From Hysterium pulicare CBS 123377 (Eukaryota > Ascomycota > Dothideomycetes > Hysteriales > Hysteriaceae), in assembly GCA_000467715.1 (NCBI GenBank), contig AJFK01000713.1:1-64000 (forward strand): a stretch of 64,000 bases of DNA, written 5' to 3'. The notes beneath the pieces are model-generated. The model searched no databases. It was not told the origin of the DNA and saw only the letters and a program-made list of their open reading frames with translations. This document shows, one piece after another, positions 43,462 through 55,328 of the stretch; within the stretch, counting starts at the first letter, position 1; every line of letters begins with the position of its first letter. Both the position numbers and the translations under genes were made by a program.

Positions 43462-44237
43462 TCGTATCGGCCCTGATATCTATTTAAAGTCTGAAATTTT
43501 TTTGGTTCATTTATACACCAGTAGTAGGTAGATATTGAGGAACGTTCCGATCTAAAAATGACATACTAAAGATGAAATATCTCCTTGCCATGTCAAACTC
43601 AATTCTTCAACGGCTTCTAGATGCTATATCGTTGGAGGCTATCACCAAAGAAAATTAAGACTAACACTCCCAAGCATAATCTTTGTAGGAATAGAAGCTG
43701 CAATATGCTCTCCTATGGGATACCTGTGTGTAACCAAGTTTGGAATTTGTAGCCGAGGCCGAAGTCTCCACCTCAACTTATCTTATAACACCAGCATCAG
43801 CAGTCATTGTCCACGCAGAAAAACCTCAATAACTTCATTCTGACAAAGTGCACAGCAGGACGCTCTTTGGTTTCCTTGTTTGTTCAGCGAACTAGGACTT
43901 GGTTGTTAGGTCGTGTCTACTTTCCATATATTTGATTTGAGTTGTCATCGTCTACCCGAGCTCGCTGGATTGAGTAGTTCAGTCCAGTTTGATGATTGGG
44001 ATTCCATACTATTGAGTCCATGATTGCGCTACAGGTCTCTTAAGTGTTTCGTTAATCCATGTAGGTGGGAATTTAGAGCCACATCCAATTTGTCTTCCCC
44101 GCAAGTTCGTCACCGTATTCATTTTCACCAGCTTAGGACTCGAACATTCCATTGCATCAGATCTTCATTAAGAGCATCTTCTTTCTCAAATTCACGTCCT
44201 TCTACGCCAATTTTCAATACGCAAAGATCAGTCCAAA
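43462..44237. other. Intergenic, about 780 bases
   Basis: 3' flank of the PLC-like gene and the promoter/leader of the oxygenase gene. Nothing coding is supported. Confidence 0.55.
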
Positions 44238-45341
44238 ATGGGTAGCTCGACCATCACTACCCTCCCTATCATCAACATCTCGCCATTCCTGGATGACAAC
44301 TCCACTACCTCCGCACGCTCCGCAACAGCTAGATCGATCAATGCAGCCTGCACCGACTACGGCTTCTTCTATCTGACCGGGCATGGCATTCCCATCTCGA
44401 AACTCGATCACATCATCTCTCTCGCCCGGGACTTCTTCCACCTCCCAGAGGCAGAAAAAGACAAAATCAAGCGTCATGATGCCGGCGGTCCGGAAGGAGG
44501 TGATGGAGCGAGAGGGTACCAAGGTATGGGTGAAAATATCACGCTGGGTCGACGTGATATGCATGAGGCTATTGACTTGTACCGCGAATGGGATGAGAGG
44601 AAGGGAGTCGATGGAAAGACGAATTTCAGGAACGGACCGCCGTATCAAACCCTGCAAGGGCCCAATCCCTGGCCTGAGAAACCAACGGAATTGAAAGAGG
44701 TCTACCTCAACTACATCGAAGAGGTACAAAAGATCGGCCAGGCTCTTGTTCGAGCCATGGGCGAAGCTCTCGAACTCGGAGCGCCTGGCAAAGAACACTC
44801 CGAAATCGATAAGAATACAGAAGACTCTGAAATCTTCGTCCGCAACTGCGAGACGTCTTTTTGGGTCATGCGTCTGATTGGCTACCCAGCGCTCGAAAAG
44901 CCCGACAACACCAACGGCCACAACGAAGAAGACGTAGATGAATTCTCCTGCGGAGAACATTCCGACTACGGCTGCGTCACCCTTCTCCTAACGGACCCCA
45001 CACCCGGCGCTCTCCAAGTCAAACTTAAAGATGGCTCCTGGCTCAACGCAGATCCCATTCCCGGCACGTTTGTCGTCAATATCGGAGACATGATCGAGCG
45101 ATGGACGAATGGACTGTGGCAATCAACCCGTCATCGAGTCATTCACCGTGGAGACGGCTTTAGGGTGTCTGTCCCTTTCTTCTACGAGCCCGATTTTGAT
45201 GCGGAGGTTAAGCCGTTGAGGAAGTGTGTTGAGATGACGGGAGGGAAGGAGAAGTTTGAGGGGGTTACTTATGGGGAGCATTTGATGGGGAAGCTGGTCA
45301 ATAACTTTTCATGTGAGCTCATTGATGAGAGGGAGAAATAG
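44238..45341 (+). CDS. 2-oxoglutarate/Fe(II)-dependent dioxygenase (IPNS-like)
   Basis: Single exon, 367 aa, from an ATG in good context (CAAAATGGG). The N-terminal DIOX_N part runs PIINISPFLDD to YGFFYLTGHGIP, with FFHLPEAEKDKI after it. The iron triad is visible: His and Asp in EHSDYGCVTLL, distal His in STRHRVIH, and the 2-oxoglutarate arginine in FRVSVPFF. The length and order match the isopenicillin-N-synthase-like / gibberellin-oxidase-like group. Such enzymes hydroxylate or desaturate small molecules or detoxify them in the cytosol. No cluster core gene is next to it, so a metabolic or detoxifying role is open. Family call is firm, substrate unknown. Confidence 0.92.
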   Translation: MGSSTITTLPIINISPFLDDNSTTSARSATARSINAACTDYGFFYLTGHGIPISKLDHIISLARDFFHLPEAEKDKIKRHDAGGPEGGDGARGYQGMGENITLGRRDMHEAIDLYREWDERKGVDGKTNFRNGPPYQTLQGPNPWPEKPTELKEVYLNYIEEVQKIGQALVRAMGEALELGAPGKEHSEIDKNTEDSEIFVRNCETSFWVMRLIGYPALEKPDNTNGHNEEDVDEFSCGEHSDYGCVTLLLTDPTPGALQVKLKDGSWLNADPIPGTFVVNIGDMIERWTNGLWQSTRHRVIHRGDGFRVSVPFFYEPDFDAEVKPLRKCVEMTGGKEKFEGVTYGEHLMGKLVNNFSCELIDEREK

Positions 45342-45699
45342 GTCTTTATCTAACAGTATGATAGATTAAGTGATGGCCAACCGGAAAGAAATTGCGTGCG
45401 AATGAAACAAGAAGCTCTCGGAAATGAGGTATTGAATTGGTTGCTGAACGACAACAAGCATTGAGATGGACGAGGTCAACAGTGGATTTCATTGATATAT
45501 TGGGATGGGGCTGAAGTAGAGAACTTCTCACACTTGACAAGATCAAGGAACTAATTAATCAAGATTGATATCACAATCTAGCTCCGCGGCCTCTCAGATC
45601 TATCTGCATTTATCCCGACCCTTTAAGACGTCAACCAAACCAGGTAACATCATCCTACCCATCGTCCCCCCTCCAAACACGATCTCACTTCACCATCTC
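45342..45699. other. Intergenic: convergent 3' flanks
   Basis: About 360 bases between convergent genes; nothing else. Confidence 0.55.
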
Positions 45700-46305
45700 C
45701 TACTCAAACTTCACCTCCAACGCCCCAAACTCAACCTTCAACTCCCCTTCCCCACCCTCCTTAGTCGGTCTAGCAACATACCCTCCAACTCCCAAGCTCC
45801 ACCCCTCCTCCTCCGCAAAAATCCAATTAACCTCTCTAAGCGGCCTCCTCTCAACCTCCTTCCCCTCCCCATCCAATCCAAGCTGATAAACCCAAAGACT
45901 AGTCCCCAACTCATCCTTCTCCCTTCTCGCCTCAAGCGTAGCCCCAATTACCGCATCAGCAGAATCGGAAGAAGAAAGCGGCACAACGCTCCAATCAGCC
46001 CAGCGATCACACCCCACAGTACTCAAATACGGCTTTCCGTAGTAAAACTCGATTCCGGTCTTTAGCCAGCGATCCTGCTCGCCTGGTTTCGTCAGGTGCA
46101 GGAGCAGGCCTGCTTGGTCGTATTGGCGGAGTTGGGGCCCTGGGGGGAGGGTGAATGTGACTCTGGCGTTTTGGAAGGCTGAGAGCGGGTGGGTAGGGAG
46201 GGTGGAGGGGTGGGTTGGAGCGTTGAAGGCGTGGGTGTTTGGGGGTTTGCGCCATATGTCTGTTCCAGGGGGAGTGGTGAGGGTTATGGGGGTTGGAGTG
46301 GACAT
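45700..46305 (-). CDS. DUF1349 family protein
   Basis: Single exon, 201 aa from the first ATG (46305), the typical size for the family. The sequence reads PPGTDIWRKPPNTHAFNAPTH at the start, then beta strands with YDQAGLLLHL, WLKTGIEFYYGKPYLSTVG and DWSVVPL, all hallmarks of the concanavalin-like DUF1349 fold found in bacteria and fungi. The C-terminus (EEGWSLGVGGYVARP ... FGALEVKFE) closes the sandwich. Function is unknown; the fold suggests carbohydrate binding but no catalytic residues are established. No signal peptide from this start. Confidence 0.85.
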   Translation of the reverse strand: MSTPTPITLTTPPGTDIWRKPPNTHAFNAPTHPSTLPTHPLSAFQNARVTFTLPPGPQLRQYDQAGLLLHLTKPGEQDRWLKTGIEFYYGKPYLSTVGCDRWADWSVVPLSSSDSADAVIGATLEARREKDELGTSLWVYQLGLDGEGKEVERRPLREVNWIFAEEEGWSLGVGGYVARPTKEGGEGELKVEFGALEVKFE

Positions 46306-46848
46306 TTTAGGGTTGAGATGAAGGGATGGATGTGTTAAGATGGCGAGGATGGAGAGGGTATAGTAGGTTGCTGTTCTGAAGGGCTTCACTATGTCCAAAT
46401 GATTATAGTGATTGGATAATGCATGTTACATTTGAAGTAAGAGTAGGAGCGTTCTTTGATACATACTCAAGAACTACCTAGCTATGACTCTTCAGTCGGC
46501 GGCATCTCATTCCGGGATGGAGCAAGTTGCATGCAGAATACGGGCGGGGTATTCTTGGCAGGTACCAATGGTCGGACCTGCCAGCTTGATAAGAACCTTG
46601 GAATGCAACTGAACTAGTAGTCAACAGCTCGATACAAAGATTCAAACCTAAAAGCAAGATATATGGAGTATGTAAAAATACCACCACTTATAATCAAGTG
46701 GTTCTTACTACAAATGATTCTTACAGCAAACCCATTTATTAGTCGTTCGAGGAGTTTGGACAAACAACAAAAACTCTAGTATCGTTGATAGTAAAACATG
46801 ATCTTTGATTCGATGGATATATATACACTACACACGAAATACCGCTGT
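46306..46848. other. Intergenic, about 540 bases
   Basis: Promoter of the DUF1349 gene and 3' flank of the complex I gene. Nothing coding supported. Confidence 0.55.
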
Positions 46849-47907
46849 CTATTTCTTTTTCTCTTCTTCTTTTGGCGGTTCGGGCTTCGGTGTTGGTAGT
46901 TTGAACTAAACGTGAATTAGTCGATCGCTCGTAACTACAGCATCAAGGAATATGCCGGCGTCGTGGTATGTCGAAAGCTACTTACCTGATCAGGCGTTCT
47001 GTTGTCTCCTGGACCGACAGGTTCCCAGACGGTTGAACCACCACGGAAGTTTCTGTATGCCTGAGTCAACTCCAACGGCTCTACCACAATCCTCTTCTTC
47101 TCTTCATCATATCTGATTTCTGTGTACCCAGTCATTGGGAAGTCTTTCCTCAATGGATGTCCATCAAAACCGTAATCCGTCATAATCCTTCGTAAATCTG
47201 GGTGTCCCACAAAGAAGACACCAAACAAGTCATAGACCTCCCGCTCATACCAGTTTGCTCCGTCATATAGATCGCATATGCTGGGAACGGGGGTCGCCTC
47301 ATCTGCATACGTTTTGACCCTTATGCGCGAATTGTGACGGACGCTGAGCATGTTGTAGACAACCTCGAATCGCTGGTCCTTAGACGGGTAATCGACGGCA
47401 GTGATATCAGACACCTGGGTGTATTCCGCAGCTGTGTGGTACTTCAAGAAGTGGAAAACAGGTAGGACGCCAGAAGGAGGGATGTAAATCGTTAACTCGT
47501 CTTTCCACAATGAAAATCTGGAGTTGATGGCATCAGTATGAACCTCTGCCCCGGTCGAACTTCCTTACTGTTGAATATATTTTGGCAGACACGACATCAG
47601 ATATTGGCCATATTTGTGCAGTGCTTCAGCCTTCTCTTGGTATTTGTCGGCGGGATTTACTATGGGTGCTTTGAGTTTCCCTTGGGGATCCCGGGGCGCA
47701 AACTATAGGCCAAGTTAACCCTAATGGTCTTTCCCAAGCTGCTGGAGAGCAACATACCCTCATGTTGGGTGTTCCAGTGTCCTCGGAAGCTACCTCTTTC
47801 GCCCGAAGTGCTGTGGCCGTGAAGGCGCGAGCGGCGAGGGAGGTGGAGCTTGTGCCACAGCGCATTGCTGAGGCCAATGGCCGACTCACAGACAGCCTGA
47901 GAGCCAT
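46849..47907 (-). CDS. NDUFS3: Complex I 30-kDa subunit, mitochondrial precursor
   Basis: Four exons (47907-47758, 47702-47569, 47517-46986, 46905-46849), introns 51-80 nt, 290 aa. The first exon codes a basic, Ser/Ala/Arg-rich mitochondrial presequence ([16 protein letters not shown]). The NuoC-type domain carries the 30-kDa signature around [21 protein letters not shown] and the end block [18 protein letters not shown]. The C-terminal tail [16 protein letters not shown] is on the short last exon. This subunit lies in the peripheral matrix arm of NADH:ubiquinone oxidoreductase, near the quinone site. It is a single-copy housekeeping gene, divergently placed from NOT4. Confidence 0.97.
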
Positions 47908-48305
47908 GTGTAGAGGGGAGAATCGAAGGAGATGCGGCAGCGTGGCAGCAATGGAGAATGGAGGGAGGCGGTGCTGCTATCTGTGAGCTTTGAATGTCCA
48001 TGAGGGAACCGAGGCGAGAGTCTTGGCAGATTACTTCGCGTACACGTGACGGCCATATTAGCTTAGCGTGCATCTAAGATCTCTCTCACCCTAAAGGTTG
48101 CTTGCCGTCCAGACTCCATCACTTTCTGCATGCACAACCTTCAACATTCATCGGCCGGCGTTTGTCCCTTTCTTTGCCCGTCTCTACTTGTAGTCTTTTG
48201 CTAGTATCGGCTTTACACCCTTTTTGACCTCTAATACCCCCCCGGTCCCACTTCTCTTGTTCCAGCGCCACCTTCCGCGCTTGAACAACTCACAGCACAT
48301 CAAAC
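47908..48305. promoter_or_regulatory. Divergent promoter, NDUFS3 / NOT4
   Basis: Only 398 bases separate two start codons pointing away from each other, so the promoters and both leaders are packed here. No TATA box; pyrimidine-rich tracts lie just before the NOT4 start. Confidence 0.6.
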
Positions 48306-51300
48306 ATGTCCCGCGTTCAGCAAGATCAGTTCGTCGAAGACGAAGAGGAAGAAGTCTGCCCATTATGCGTCGAAGAATTCGATCTGTCAGACAAGAACTT
48401 TCGGCCGTGTCCTTGTGGCTATCAGGTATGCCATCTCCAAAACTCGGTGAAGCCTCGAGTCGTTCTTTACTGACCATGTATTCCCTCAGATATGTCAGTT
48501 TTGCTACAACAACATCAAAACGACTATGAACGGGCTATGTCCTGCCTGTCGACGACCCTACGATGAGTCGACAATAGAGTTCAAGAACATAACCCCAGAA
48601 GAGTAAGCCTTGCCCCACAGCCCTATGACGGCAGTTCATCTAATGTCTCGCCAGGCTCGCCAAGCACAAGCAACAAGCACAGCAGAAAGCGAAAAAGAAC
48701 CAAGCTCTCCGACAGAAAGAAGCTCAAAAGGCCGAAGCCGACAACCTCAGCCGCAAACATCTCGCTGGTCTTCGTGTCGTCCAGAAGAACCTTGTCTACG
48801 TCACAGGCCTGACTCCTACAATACGCGAAGATCGACTGCTCGAAACTTTACGCGGCAACGAATACTTTGGACAGTATGGCAAAATCATCAAGATCGTTGT
48901 TAGCAAAGCGAAGGAGAATGCACACAATCAGCAATCCGTGGGGGTGTATGTCACTTTTGCGCGCAAGGAGGACGCAGAAGCATGTATCGCAGCGGTGGAT
49001 GGGTCACAAAACGGAGAGAGGACCTTAAGGTATGCAATGATATAATTTGGAACCAACGGGAAGAAACTAATGATATCTTAGAGCCCAGTACGGAACAACC
49101 AAATATTGCTCAGCGTACCTCCGGAATGAACAGTGTAATAACCGAAATTGCATGTTCCTGCATGAGCCTGGTGAAGAGAACGATAGCTTCACTCGTCAAG
49201 ATCTTTCCCTGATGAACGTTATTGGAACGCAACAACCAGCTCAATCTAATTCTCCTCATTCTGCCGCCCATCCTCTGCAGCCTCAACCGCCGCCGCAACG
49301 TGGACCACAGAGCATTGCTGCTGCGTCATCACCAATGAATAGACAAGATAGTACCGATACGCCATCTAGTCCGACACATAGCAATAGCGATGGCCCCGCA
49401 CTACCCGCAACGGCAAACTGGGGCAGTAAAGCAACACAAGGTCGACGAGAAAGTCGTTCTACGAATGCATCTAATCCCAGTCCGATGACTACAAATGCCG
49501 TGCCCGATACTCAGACGTTTGACTCGACTAAAGCGGAACAAGAAGCTAAGAAGAAAGGAAAAGAGAAGGCATCTGCTCAGAAATCGGCTGAGCCTTCTCT
49601 CTCGTCAACTCCTCAGCTTCCACCATCGACCTCTGTACCAACACGCACACAGAAACCCCGGGTTCCCCATTTCGACGGATTATTAAAAACTATATCGAAT
49701 CCCGACTTCAAGTTCGTTTTCTCGACCACTGCTTTCAGCTCAGAAGATATGGAGTTCATTGCCAACACTCCTCACTTTATCGATCCCAGCGGAGGAGCTA
49801 AGCGTCGTGCCGTGAAAGAGAAGAAAGAACTTCAAGACCAGCAGACGGAGGCGGACGCACAGACAGCGACCGAATCAGCTCCGACAGTTGAACAAGAAGA
49901 AAGCACTGAGGGTGTTCATGGTAGCCTGCAGCTCGGCGGCGAACCTGAAGAGAGGCTTGATCTAAGTCACGGTGGTCAGCAACATGCTATTGCCCCACCC
50001 TCGCAAAACGCATTTGGTGGTGGCATTTTTGGTCCAAACACTTCCCTCGGAGAGGACTTTGGCAATCTCGGTATCGGCGGGCGCGGCCTCACTCCTCAAC
50101 AGCAGCAGCAACTGTTACTATTCAAATCAGGGACACCACAGTCGGTCAATCTGCCCTTCCAAGGCAGTCAATCTCAACAGCAGAATCACGCTCAGCAAAC
50201 TGGTAACGCCCAAGGTCACGCCAGACATACTTCTAGATTCAGTTTCGCCAACGATAGTTCCGCTTCAGCATCTATACAGCCAGTGGCCAATCAGAAGCTC
50301 ATGAACCAACAATCCTCTATGATGCCAAAAGCCGCCAACCACTTCACCCAGCTTTCGCAAAACCAATCTATGGGCAATCAATTCTACACGAGTAGCGTGC
50401 AGGGTCCACCACCCGGTCTAAAGGCGACTGGAACTCCTCCAGTCAGTGGTGGTGGTATGTTTGGTCAAGGTCATGGTTTTGCTACCGGTGGTTTGGGCTA
50501 TGGTGCAAATGCTGCTGGCCGGAATAGCAATGATGCGATGTACCAGGAGCTGCTTCGTAGTCGAGGCATGGATGGCGGAGCCAGAGTAACTGATGCCGGA
50601 AAGCGTGAGTCCATGTTCCCTTCTTTTCTTCATCAACATCCCACGACCTCAACGCCAGCCCCTGCCCCAGGCCTCCTCAGTTTCCCATATGGACCCTCGC
50701 CTGGTGCCTACTCGGATACTAGTTCCCAAAAGCAAAAGAAAAAGGGTAAAAAGCATAGGCATGCTAACACTTCCTCCTCTGGGGGAGGTGGACTAGTCGA
50801 TGTGGCAGACCCAAGTATCTTACAGGCGAGATTACACCAGGGAGGAAACATGGCCGGGCAGGGACTTTACGCTGGTCAAGGTCAAGGTGGGTTTTCTTCC
50901 TTGTATGCCAACAGCAATTATGGCGGCGGACGATGGTAGAGACGGTTTCCTTCCACACATACTTTCCTCGACCTGAGGTCTTCTCTTGTGTCTTTAATAT
51001 TGTTTTTCTTCTACTTTCATGATGGCTGCATGGCGTTCTGAGATTTGCGAAAGTGTAATGCATCGGCACGGACCAAGCAAATTGGCTACTGGGAGTGCCT
51101 GCGGCGTTTATTCAATGGGTTCGTCATTGTCACGAGAATTCAGATTTTGGCATGTGGGCATGGGTCTTCTTCAAACACCTTTCTTCTTTTCTTGTCATAC
51201 TTCTGGGCAAGTTATGCTCCCTCTGCCAGGTTCGTCGCCACCCTCTCTCGTCGTCTTCGTCATGGCCATCATCTGTACGTAAAATCCCCTTCCAGCCGAT

Positions 51301-54218
51301 TTGCTATCGGCGCTGCTTACAATTCAATTAGTAAAGATGGCTGTTTCAACTTGTATATTTGCTTCATTATGTGAAGAAGATGGCAGAGAGGGCTTTGCCG
51401 TGGCATTCTAACACGCCTTTATTATCCATGTTACTTCGTTAGGCTGGCGCCTATAATCTTCCCTTCTTTGTCGCACTCGTCTATTACTTCATGTTTCCCT
51501 TAAACCGTTGTAAGGTTTGCTGACATTTTGGATTTTCTAGATGAGCAAGATTTTGCACCTTCTGAGCAAGCTTTGCTAAGTGTAGATGCATTAGTGAACG
51601 ACATAGACGCCGATACAACGATTGAACCTATAGCTGTCGGCGCTCACATTCTTGAACAGCCTCGCCATGCTACTCCCACCATTCCGCCAGGCTTTTCGGT
51701 GCCAAGCACCCCAAAGCTATTACCAGATCACCTTATCCGTCCTATGTCTCGTAACGCCTCGTCAGGAATCACGCCTGCTGTTCCAGTAATACCTGTTACT
51801 CCAATAAGCATAGCAACACCAATCAAATCTAGAAAGGAGAAACTACAGGGGGACATAGTAAGGCAGCAGAGTGGTATTGCTCCCGAGGTAGGAAAGGCAC
51901 GTTTGGGCAGCTTAGAAATATGCAATACTCCTGAAACTCCACAACCCCAACCGCAGGCACGAAATATTCCCGATGTACCCACGAGCACGGATGTATGGAA
52001 GAAGAAAGCGGTGGAAATAACTTCCGATGGACAGAAAGAAAATAGATTGGTCGGTTCAGCAGTGACGGAAGAGTCCAAATCTCCAGCGAAGGCAACCCCG
52101 AAGGCGAAGAAAACCGTCTCCGATTTCTCTCCAAGTAAAGATCAGCTTACGCCCGGCGCTGATACAAGTCCCCAAAAAGCTCCAAAAGATGCCCATACAG
52201 TTACCGCAATCTCGTCAAAGCGCCAGCCTCCTGGCAAGCTTGACATCGCCGCTGCCACCAAACTAGGCGGAGACGAACAAGTCGATTTAACGACTAGTTC
52301 CTCAAAAGCTGACATGCAGCCAAAGAATCCCCGTGCAGTCTCTCTTGCTTCTGGTTCCCTTCCCGCAAGTCCCGCAACGACCTCGACCGGGTCGCCAGTA
52401 AAGCGATCAGTACCTCGTACCATTCGCGTACTGCCAACCCCTAAGACTGAGATTCCACCTCCTTTGTCTGCTACATCGGCGGCCTCACTACCTCAAATTC
52501 CGACGGTTGATAAGCTCCGTTCAAGACAGGCCAGTATTGCCTCCATCAACCAGCCTGGAACTCCTGCTAGTGAACTCATTTCAGACAATGCATCCATCAC
52601 ATCAACCTCGATATCGCGTGCAAGTTCGCCTCCGCCTGGTAAGGTGGGCTCCGCCCCAGTAAAGAAGAAGACAAAGGCCCAGGCAAAGAAGGAGAGACAA
52701 GAGCGAGCGAGACAAATTGCGGAAGAGCAAGCGCTGGCAATGGAAGATCTCGTGAAATCGTCAGATCCTGAACCTGTGCAAGCTCCCATCATCGGTCGTA
52801 AGAAGAAAACCAAAAAACCGGCCACAAGCATTTCAAATGTTGCACCTGCTGCACAAAGTCGCCCTGTGTCTCCCCCAGCTGCGATCCCCGAGAAAGTCGA
52901 AGAGAGTGGAAGCAACGAGGCAAAAGCCCCGGCCCAGACTGCAACCCCAACTGTGACCCCGACTGCAACCAAAGCACCCCAGCCTGTCTCCAAGAAGGCT
53001 AGGAAGCCTTCGGTGTCTTCCCCTCGAAAAGTCTCGCAACCATCTCCTAGATTGGACGAGTCTCCAAAACCAGCGCAAGAGAAGGGTGAACCCACCGCAG
53101 CATCGATTCTAGCAGATTTACAACGCACAGGAGAACTCTTGGCGTCAACGCTCGAGTTCTTCAAACCACTCGCCTCCACAATCTCACACGTTTCACGATC
53201 CACACCGGTGACTTCACCTTCAACAGACGCAGCCGCCATACCCTCGCCGCCTGATCTCAAAATCCATTTCTCGGAGGCGGATCTAGATGCATTAGCAAAA
53301 AAGAAGCCGGTTCGTCTAGGTGGCGGAGATGGCAAAGCCAACTCTCGGACCCTGATTACTCCACAAGGAAAGTTCCTGTGGAGTCTAACCAAGGAACTCG
53401 AAGAGAAGGTTCTGGATCTCGAGAAATCAATTGAAGAATGTAAAGGTGCTGCCAGATGGCGACCTCGTGGCGAGAAGCAGCATTCTCACAGTCGCAAAAC
53501 ATCGAGCCACACATCCACAAAACCACCATACGGCGCCGACATGCTTCCCGCCATCGCCACCGCCTTGAAAGAAGCCGGTGCAAAGCTGAGCAAAACAGCA
53601 CAACCCACCCAACCCGCTTCATCTACCTCCACATCTTCTTCCGCACAGACTAAAACCAGCACTCCGACGACAAAACCCGCAAACACACCCTCAACCCAAT
53701 CCCTCGACGACGCTCTAGTCTATCTAAATCAGTGGGTCCTTCCACCCTCCTCCGCTGACCTCCCAAACACCACGCGCACAGAATCCTTCAGCGTAGGCGG
53801 TCATCCCTCGCACCAAGCCTCAAAAGACGCGCAGACATCCGCACATAACCTGGCCCTAGCCGCAAAAGCCGTAGCCGAAGGTCGAGCCCCTGCCTCTTCG
53901 ATCCCGCTTCAAGATCTCGAGAACCTGGGTGTTTATGCGGCAGAGGTGCTGGGTGGATATGTTGTCCAGGGATTGGAAGCTTTGGTCGGCGCGGGACTGG
54001 GACTTGAGGGAATGGCGTCTGGTGGCATGGGATTGGGGATGGGTGGGATGGGTGGTACGGAGGGAGAGAGGCAGAGAGGCGGGAGACTATTGAGTGTGGA
54101 GGAGGCGGAACAAGCGATGGTTCTCGCGAGGAAGGAGACTGAGAGTTTGGAGAAGAAGGTTAATGCGCTTATGAAGAGGAACAAGCGGATCCTGAGTGGG
54201 GCTGTTGGGGGAAAGTGA
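48306..54218 (+). CDS. NOT4: CCR4-NOT complex subunit NOT4, RING ubiquitin ligase
   Basis: Five exons (48306-48425, 48490-48602, 48655-49029, 49082-50935, 51515-54218) give 1721 aa. The N-terminal C4C4 RING (CPLCVEEFD, PCPCGYQICQFC, CPACRRPY) spans about residues 18-65. A basic helical linker, an RRM (NLVYVTGLTPTI ... GVYVTFARKEDA) and a C3H1 finger (YCSAYLRNEQCNNRNCMFLH) follow, which is the exact NOT4 order. The rest is long, Gln/Ser/Pro-rich and disordered, ending in a coiled coil (EEAEQAMVLARKETESLEKK). NOT4 ubiquitinates stalled-ribosome and other targets and links to mRNA decay. The last intron is 579 nt; donor TG|GTAGAG and acceptor GTAAG|G keep frame and read RWFADILDFLDEQ. Without splicing, a TAG follows at 50937 and the downstream 900-codon frame has no ATG at its start, so a single gene is favoured. 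Confidence 0.85.
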
Positions 54219-55328
54219 GTGCATTGGTAGACGAGGAGTTGATGGGGATATGGCATGGTTGTGGTGTAGACATGTCGGTGTGCTGGACATGGTGCGAATG
54301 TCATGGGGCTTCTCAAGCGTTCAACAGCTCGCTTGTTGCTTTTCATCAATATACCTCCTGGGATGGGACGGGCAAAAACAGGGGCTGTATTCATTGCCTT
54401 GTATGATTAGGTTATCAAAAGCAGACTAGTATTATAGGCATCCAGCATGCATGCATTAGGGGGGCTTTGCTGAAAAGTCCCTCTACAAACACCACTTTCA
54501 GTAGTGGAGAAATCAAAAAGTTCCTCCGATTGCACTTCTTGATCTGTATAGCCTATATTTCACCTCTTCTGTCGAGATACAAGGACGGTGCTTAGGTGCC
54601 TTTTTGAGATCGTTATGTTCATCATAGTAACCTACGGTTAGACTTGCATCGCTGGGCTGATGGCAGAAAGTTGTGCTACGGGACATGAGTGGTATTGGTC
54701 TATATGAGAAAAGCTAGTTGCCCCTTGAACGAGCGAAAACTACTAAACAGCCTCTAAAACATCTTTAACCGCGAAAAGGTTGTTCAGTACCTTTGTAGTA
54801 AATTAATTGTTAGTTGTGTTCTTGAAATAGGTAGCAGATTCTTTAGTGTGGTCCACGGGTAGCGGTTTACTGTAGCGCAGTCGCGTAGTCGAATAGTCGA
54901 GCAGTCGCGCAGTCGAGCAGTTACCGGAATCAACGCTTTTCCCATTTACCTTCCTAGTTAGGCAGTAGCCTAAGCCCTTTTTGGTATAGTGCTTGGCCGT
55001 CGAACACTTCGAAACCAACACAGTTTCCTATTTCCTTCTTCTTTAGGCTATATAAACGAGTATATCATATTTTGTTCAAGCTCTCGCTTGTGAGAGGTTA
55101 AATACAAGCTCCTCGCAAGAAAGTGAAAGTAGTTTTGTAGACGAGAACTCAACCAGCTTCAGCAGCGAGCTGAAGTTTCAACCGTGATTTAAGATGAAGC
55201 GTTTGAGGCAACGAGCGATTCCAACCTCTTGGACTTTTTGGGGACTGCAAATAACTTGTCGAAGACTCTGTATATCCTTCGCAGGTTGATTTACGATACC
55301 AACCGCCATTTAAGGATAATTTACATGT
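54219..55328. other. Gene-poor stretch, 1.1 kb
   Basis: Between NOT4 and the Zn2Cys6 gene (convergent). A/T-rich in part, with a small tandem repeat at 54878-54921. No gene or transposon supported. Confidence 0.55.
54878..54921. repeat. 8-base tandem repeat (CAGTCGNG)
   Basis: Five and a half copies of an 8-base unit CAGTCGCG / TAGTCGAA / TAGTCGAG / CAGTCGCG / CAGTCGAG. Non-coding; function unknown. Confidence 0.7.

Noticed and set aside
45565-46065. 166-codon plus-strand frame rich in Pro, Leu and Ser
   Set aside because: Antisense shadow of the DUF1349 gene.
52493-53392. 299-codon minus-strand frame opposite NOT4
   Set aside because: Shadow of the codon-biased disordered NOT4 region; no motif of its own.
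54219-55328. Possible transposon remnant in the A/T-rich gap
   Set aside because: No terminal inverted or direct repeats, target-site duplication or transposase-like frame could be found.
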